Shown in pieces: positions 60,910 through 64,000 of a stretch of DNA of 64,000 bases. Below the pieces are notes generated by a model, which worked only from the letters and a program-made list of their open reading frames with translations, searched no databases and was not told the origin of the DNA. Origin of the DNA: Microbacterium proteolyticum (GTDB lineage: Bacteria > Actinomycetota > Actinomycetes > Actinomycetales > Microbacteriaceae); assembly GCF_030818075.1 (NCBI RefSeq), contig NZ_JAUSZZ010000001.1, forward strand, positions 310,001 to 374,000. Direction: 5' to 3'. A program made the position numbers and the translations under genes. The stretch's first letter is position 1; each line of letters begins with the position of its first letter.

Positions 60910-61398
60910 ATGGGACCCCGTGATGGCGACGCCTCCCTCTTTCCAGGAGCGAGGGCTCTCCCGCAGCCGATCCCCAGACGTGAAGCGACCTACCGGCCGG
61001 CGCCGGAGTCGGAGCTGCCGGTGCGGTACGCCGTGGGCTACGGCACTTATGCGAACCGACTCAGAACGCGGGGGATGTCTCCTGAGACGCTGGCTGGCGA
61101 CCTGCCCGCTCTGATGAAGGTGCTCTCGGAGGATGCTGATCTCGATACCGAGTCGCTCCACTCAGCTGCAATCTTTCTCGGCAACAGCGTCGCGGCCCGA
61201 TACCCGTCCGCCACCTGGTCAGTGATGGACGAGCTGCGGATCGGACCGGGAGGTGTTGGCGGTGCGCCACTCCTCACCATCATCACGCAGCTCCAACAAA
61301 ATGCCACCCGCCTCACGGACTTCATGGAAGCTCTCGAGCGATACATGACTGGTCCTGGCGGGACCAGTCCATCGCGGACACCCACGCTCGACACATGA
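60910..61398 (+). CDS. Hypothetical protein
   Basis: A 162-residue soluble protein with no domain I recognise. The central part VRYAVGYGTYANRLRTRGMSPETLAGDLPALM looks ordered and mixed alpha/beta or helical, and the C-terminus (QLQQNATRLTDFMEALERYM) suggests an amphipathic helix. I choose ATG 60910 over 60856 because the earlier codons lie inside the dispersed palindrome at 60857-60884. GGAAG precedes at eight bases. Stand-alone gene, followed six bases later by another palindrome copy. Confidence 0.65.
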   Translation: MGPRDGDASLFPGARALPQPIPRREATYRPAPESELPVRYAVGYGTYANRLRTRGMSPETLAGDLPALMKVLSEDADLDTESLHSAAIFLGNSVAARYPSATWSVMDELRIGPGGVGGAPLLTIITQLQQNATRLTDFMEALERYMTGPGGTSPSRTPTLDT

Positions 61399-61403
61399 GG
61401 CGG

Positions 61404-61429
61404 GGTGCGAAATCGATCGGTTTCGCACC
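61404..61429. repeat. Cassette palindrome, copy 4
   Basis: Begins GGTGCGAAATCGATCGG and closes with TTTCGCACC; one mismatch from a perfect palindrome. It starts five bases after the stop of the unknown gene. Confidence 0.8.
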
Positions 61430-61654
61430 AGTTGAGTCACGATTGCCGCGGTTGCTGGTGCTCGGCGCGATGTGGCGTCGGTACCCGCCGAACGGGTGAC
61501 ATCTGCTGAGTACGTCTGCTATGACGACGAGGGTGAACACGCCGAGGTCTTCCCTCTACGCACCGACCGCAGCTGATTTGGCGCGCGGCAAGCCGTGCAA
61601 AACGCATTGGATTGGTGCCGGTTCATGGCCTACGAGCCGTCATAGGCTGCCCCC

Positions 61655-62167
61655 GTGGGGCGGCGGAACTATCTCATCGAGGGTGGCTCGGGCACGGGCA
61701 AGACGGCCGTTTGCCACGAGCTGCGACGCCGTGGGTACCACGCGATCAACGGCGACAGGGAGTTGGCGTATCAGGGCGACCCGCAGACGGGCGAGCCGGT
61801 GACGGGCGTCTCCGGCGTCGCAGCACACCGTCATCATCTGTGGCGGGTGGAGCAGGTGACAGCGGCTGTCGCGGATGATGAGGAGCCCGTCACGTTCTTC
61901 TGTGGGGGCTCGAGAAACGCCGCACAGTTCCTGCATCTGTTCGACGCCGTCTTCGTTCTGCGGGTCGATTCAGAGACGTTGCGCAGACGTCTGGACGCAC
62001 GCCCTCGTGACGAATGGGGCGGCCAAGGCCGCCACGCGGAACGAGAACTCATCGAACGGCTGCATCTAGGTGGCGAGGAGATTCCCGCCAGCGGTATCCC
62101 GATCGATGCGACGGCCCCTTTGCATGCCGTGGTCGATGACATCCTCCGACGAGTGAACTCGGGATGA
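61655..62167 (+). CDS. P-loop ATP-binding protein, probably a small kinase
   Basis: A 170-residue protein. The Walker A loop is IEGGSGTGKTAVCHEL (residues 8-23), then YHAINGDRELAYQGDP and VTFFCGGSRNAAQFLHLFDAVFVL with the Walker B-like strand, and LRRRLDARPRDEWGG as a lid. It resembles small nucleoside or shikimate-kinase-like P-loop proteins; the substrate is unknown. The start is the GTG at 61655, the only one just before the first strand. There is no strong ribosome binding site. Confidence 0.75.
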   Translation: MGRRNYLIEGGSGTGKTAVCHELRRRGYHAINGDRELAYQGDPQTGEPVTGVSGVAAHRHHLWRVEQVTAAVADDEEPVTFFCGGSRNAAQFLHLFDAVFVLRVDSETLRRRLDARPRDEWGGQGRHAERELIERLHLGGEEIPASGIPIDATAPLHAVVDDILRRVNSG

Positions 62168-62170
62168 GCC

Positions 62171-62197
62171 TGGTGCGAAACCGATCGGTTTCGTACG
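62171..62197. repeat. Cassette palindrome, copy 5
   Basis: Begins TGGTGCGAAACCGATCGG and closes with TTTCGTACG. It starts three bases after the stop of the P-loop protein gene. The left half is the family consensus; the right arm has two changes. Confidence 0.75.
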
Positions 62198-62244
62198 CCC
62201 GGGAGGCCCGCCGATCAGGTGGGCCGCAACCAGGAAGCAGCCGC

Positions 62245-62263
62245 TGAGCCCGTCGAAGGGACC
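62245..62263. repeat. GAGCCTGTCGAAG-type repeat, single copy
   Basis: TGAGCCCGTCGAAGGGACC, one base from the unit that fills 414-658, placed just past the end of the second crcB gene. Confidence 0.65.
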
Positions 62264-62273
62264 CGGGGAACCC

Positions 62274-62639
62274 TCAGGCCGATGAGCCGAGCGCGAGCCC
62301 CGCTGTCGCCGCGACGACGGAGCCGACGAACGAAGCCGCCGCGTACACCGTCGCTGCCCGTCCGCGACCCTCCTCGGCCAGCAGCACCGTGGTCGCCGCG
62401 ACCGCGCTGAAGGTGGTGTAACCGCCCAGCAGCCCCGTTCCCACGATCCACCGCCACGCCTCGTCTGCGGGCAGCATGCTCAGGATGCCGAGCGCGAACG
62501 CACCCGTGACGTTGACGATGAGGATCCCCCACGGGAATCGTTCGCCGGCGACGCGACGGATGCCGGCGTCGAGGAGGAACCGCAACGCCGCGCCGGCACC
62601 GCCCGCGACCGCAACCGTAAGGAAGACGAGAGGCGTCAC
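62274..62639 (-). CDS. crcB: Fluoride exporter CrcB/Fluc, second subunit
   Basis: A 121-residue protein with four helices. VNVTGAFALGIL and GYTTFSAVA are the Fluc signatures (Asn in helix 2, Phe-box Ser/Thr in helix 3). Fluc channels are dual-topology dimers; two adjacent genes usually make a heterodimer with fixed opposite orientations. It starts at GTG overlapping the stop of the first gene (GTGA). Confidence 0.92.
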   Translation of the reverse strand: MTPLVFLTVAVAGGAGAALRFLLDAGIRRVAGERFPWGILIVNVTGAFALGILSMLPADEAWRWIVGTGLLGGYTTFSAVAATTVLLAEEGRGRAATVYAAASFVGSVVAATAGLALGSSA

Positions 62640-63007
62640 CGCTGCGTCCGCCCGCTCCGACCGAGCACCAGTCCGCCCCACGCCGCCCCGGTGCCCAGCA
62701 CCACCGAACCGATGCCCCACCACAGCAGCCCGGGCTCCGCCGCCTCGACCGCGAGGGCGCTGTAGGTCGTGAAGCCACCGAGCACGCCGGTTCCGAGGAA
62801 CAGCTGCACGCGCTGCGCGCCCGAGGATGCCGGCATCCGGGACCGCCACCCCAACAGGATGCCGATGGCGAACGCGCCCACGATGTTGAGGAGCGGCACG
62901 AGGGTGGAGCCGATACCGTCGCCGATGGCCAGGGTCAGACCCGCGCGCAGGGCTGTGCCGATCGCGCCGCCGACCGCGACGAGGCCGACATCACGCCACA
63001 TGCTCAC
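62636..63007 (-). CDS. crcB: Fluoride exporter CrcB/Fluc, first subunit
   Basis: A 123-residue four-helix protein. GGAIGTALRAGLTLAIGD, LLNIVGAFAIGILLGW and GVLGGFTTYSALAVE are the family motifs. Paired and co-translated with the second crcB. The GTG at 63007 has AGGA seven bases upstream; the ATG two codons later is less well placed. No fluoride riboswitch was recognised upstream. Confidence 0.92.
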   Translation of the reverse strand: MSMWRDVGLVAVGGAIGTALRAGLTLAIGDGIGSTLVPLLNIVGAFAIGILLGWRSRMPASSGAQRVQLFLGTGVLGGFTTYSALAVEAAEPGLLWWGIGSVVLGTGAAWGGLVLGRSGRTQR

Positions 63008-63213
63008 CGCGTGATCCTATGCCCGCCCCTCGTGCCGGTTTGATCGCGTGGCGACACGACGGCGAGGACGGCCTCTCGAGCGGCTGATGCGAAAGGGCGG
63101 GATTCCGTTTCGCATCGCTTCGCATTTCGCACCGGGTTTTTGCACCGCGGCGCCGCGCGACTTGTGAGTCACGGTGCTTGGTGGCGGCGTTCTGATATCG
63201 CTACGTGGCGTGC

Positions 63214-63600
63214 CTACAGCAGCTCGGTTCGGATGCGAGCGGTGACGGCCTCGCGGAGAGGGCGGACGTTCTCTGCGCTCCAGTCGGTCGGGTCGGGGAA
63301 GGACCATTCGAGGTAGCGGCCGGTGGGGGTCGCGGGAAGCGGCAGTCCGGGCTTCATGGCCACGACGATGTCGGCCGTCTCGATGTCTTCGGCGGTGACC
63401 GCGCGCGGGGTGCGGTCGCTGATATCCAGGCCGAGCTCTGCGACGGTCGCGGCGATCGCCGGGTTCACGTTGTCGGCGGGGGTGATGCCGGCGGAGGTGG
63501 CGGTGAAGCGGTCTCCGGCGAGGATCTCCAGGAGCCCGGCGCCGAGCTGGGAGCGGCCGGCGTTGTGCTTGCAGAGGAAGAGGACGGTGGGGGTGCTCAT
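63214..63600 (-). CDS. arsC: Arsenate reductase, low-molecular-weight phosphatase type
   Basis: A 128-residue protein. The active-site loop CKHNAGRSQLG (CX5R, Cys10) opens the protein, and WSFPDPTDWSAENVRPLREAV carries the catalytic Asp-Pro region. It reduces arsenate to arsenite with a thiol cofactor. It overlaps the upstream aquaporin stop (ATGA), forming an arsenic-resistance operon that continues beyond the window. Confidence 0.9.
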   Translation of the reverse strand: MSTPTVLFLCKHNAGRSQLGAGLLEILAGDRFTATSAGITPADNVNPAIAATVAELGLDISDRTPRAVTAEDIETADIVVAMKPGLPLPATPTGRYLEWSFPDPTDWSAENVRPLREAVTARIRTELL

Positions 63601-64000
63601 GTGGGCGCTTCCGGATGGTTGGCGGTCGGGGTCGGGAGGATCTTGGTCAGCGGCGGTGAATGCGCTGTAAACCGTGCCGCTGAGGAGGTGGGGGTGTGGC
63701 GGGGGGTGAGGAGTCGGACGCCTGCCCAGCCGAGGGCGGCGCCGAGCAGTTGCGCGGCGATGAACAGCGGCGCGGATGCTGGTGCGATGCCGGCGAAGGT
63801 GTCCGAGAACATGCGGCCGATGGTGATCGCGGGGTTCGCGAAGCTGGTGGAGCTGGTGAAGAAGTAGGCGGAGCCGATATACGCGGCGACGGCGCCGGCC
63901 GCCCAGGCGGAGCGGCCGCTGCGGGCGAGGATGAAGATCACGGCGACCAGTCCGGCGGTCGCGACGACTTCCGCGATCAGGTGCCCCGGGGTGATCCGAT
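63597..64000 (-). CDS. MIP/aquaporin family channel, C-terminal part (runs off the right edge)
   Basis: The last 133 codons of a major intrinsic protein. The second NPA box is in SSTSFANPAITIGRMFSDTFAG, followed by the sixth helix APLFIAAQLLGAALGWAGVRLL. The C-terminal 35 residues are Pro/Thr-rich. Linked to arsC it resembles AqpS-type channels that release arsenite from the cell. The start is outside the window. Confidence 0.85.
   Translation of the reverse strand, partial: RITPGHLIAEVVATAGLVAVIFILARSGRSAWAAGAVAAYIGSAYFFTSSTSFANPAITIGRMFSDTFAGIAPASAPLFIAAQLLGAALGWAGVRLLTPRHTPTSSAARFTAHSPPLTKILPTPTANHPEAPT

Noticed and set aside
63008..63213. Fluoride riboswitch before the crcB pair
   Set aside because: The short space upstream of the first crcB does not show the conserved pseudoknot sequence that I would expect; only an inverted repeat is visible.

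Overview
The window is GC-rich DNA (about 70%) from an actinobacterium, most probably Microbacterium or a close relative in Microbacteriaceae. The evidence is codon use (GAC, GCC, CTC, CGC), frequent GTG and some TTG starts, ATGA/GTGA coupled operons, the iterated heptamer GGATGCC, and gene content (Rv2578c-type radical SAM protein, LCP protein, paired crcB, the MSMEG_0565-0572 type Nit1C cluster). No rRNA, tRNA, insertion sequence, prophage or CRISPR array was recognised.

Layout. 1-3.1 kb: the 5' part of cstA (minus), a repeat-filled spacer, a GNAT protein coupled to a pirin, and a VOC protein. 3.2-16.9 kb: a sugar-acid region with a GntP permease (plus), then a long minus-strand run read from 16.9 down to 4.7 kb: IclR regulator, sugar ABC transporter (ATPase, permease, lipoprotein), cyclase, 2-hydroxyacid dehydrogenase, gntK, a wrecked idnO, a frameshifted idnD, gnd, a three-module Cys/His protein and a SorC-type regulator. 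The L-idonate to gluconate branch looks to be decaying while gntK and gnd remain intact. 17.3-22.0 kb: a four-carbon acid-sugar operon (DUF1537 kinase, L-threonate-type dehydrogenase, GntP permease, FadR-type regulator). 22.4-27.4 kb: a secreted subtilase and an LCP cell-wall ligase.

27.6-36.6 kb: a second four-carbon island around a GntR regulator. Leftward it has an isomerase/epimerase, a PdxA2-like dehydrogenase and the TctCBA tripartite transporter. Rightward it has a fused DhaKL-type kinase, an RpiB-type and a TpiA-type isomerase, the gene set expected for erythrulose/tetritol use. Identical AT-rich sites lie before both arms. 36.8-50.2 kb: housekeeping genes (M15 peptidase, AAA ATPase, an SOS-type radical SAM protein, a DEAD-box helicase with a 3 x 45-residue repeat tail, an aldose epimerase, an RND pump with a TTG start), with a hairpin array and a duplicated gene end.

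50.3-59.3 kb: a complete, translationally coupled Nit1C cluster (radical SAM protein, GNAT-AIR synthase fusion, Sll0783-type protein, nitrilase, MSMEG_0570 protein, flavoprotein, a second nitrilase homologue, glycosyltransferase, AMP-dependent ligase). The second nitrilase homologue has lost the catalytic Cys and Glu, both replaced by Asp. 59.3-64 kb: single-gene cassettes separated by a dispersed palindrome, a crcB pair for fluoride export, and the start of an arsenic locus (arsC, aquaporin) running off the right edge.
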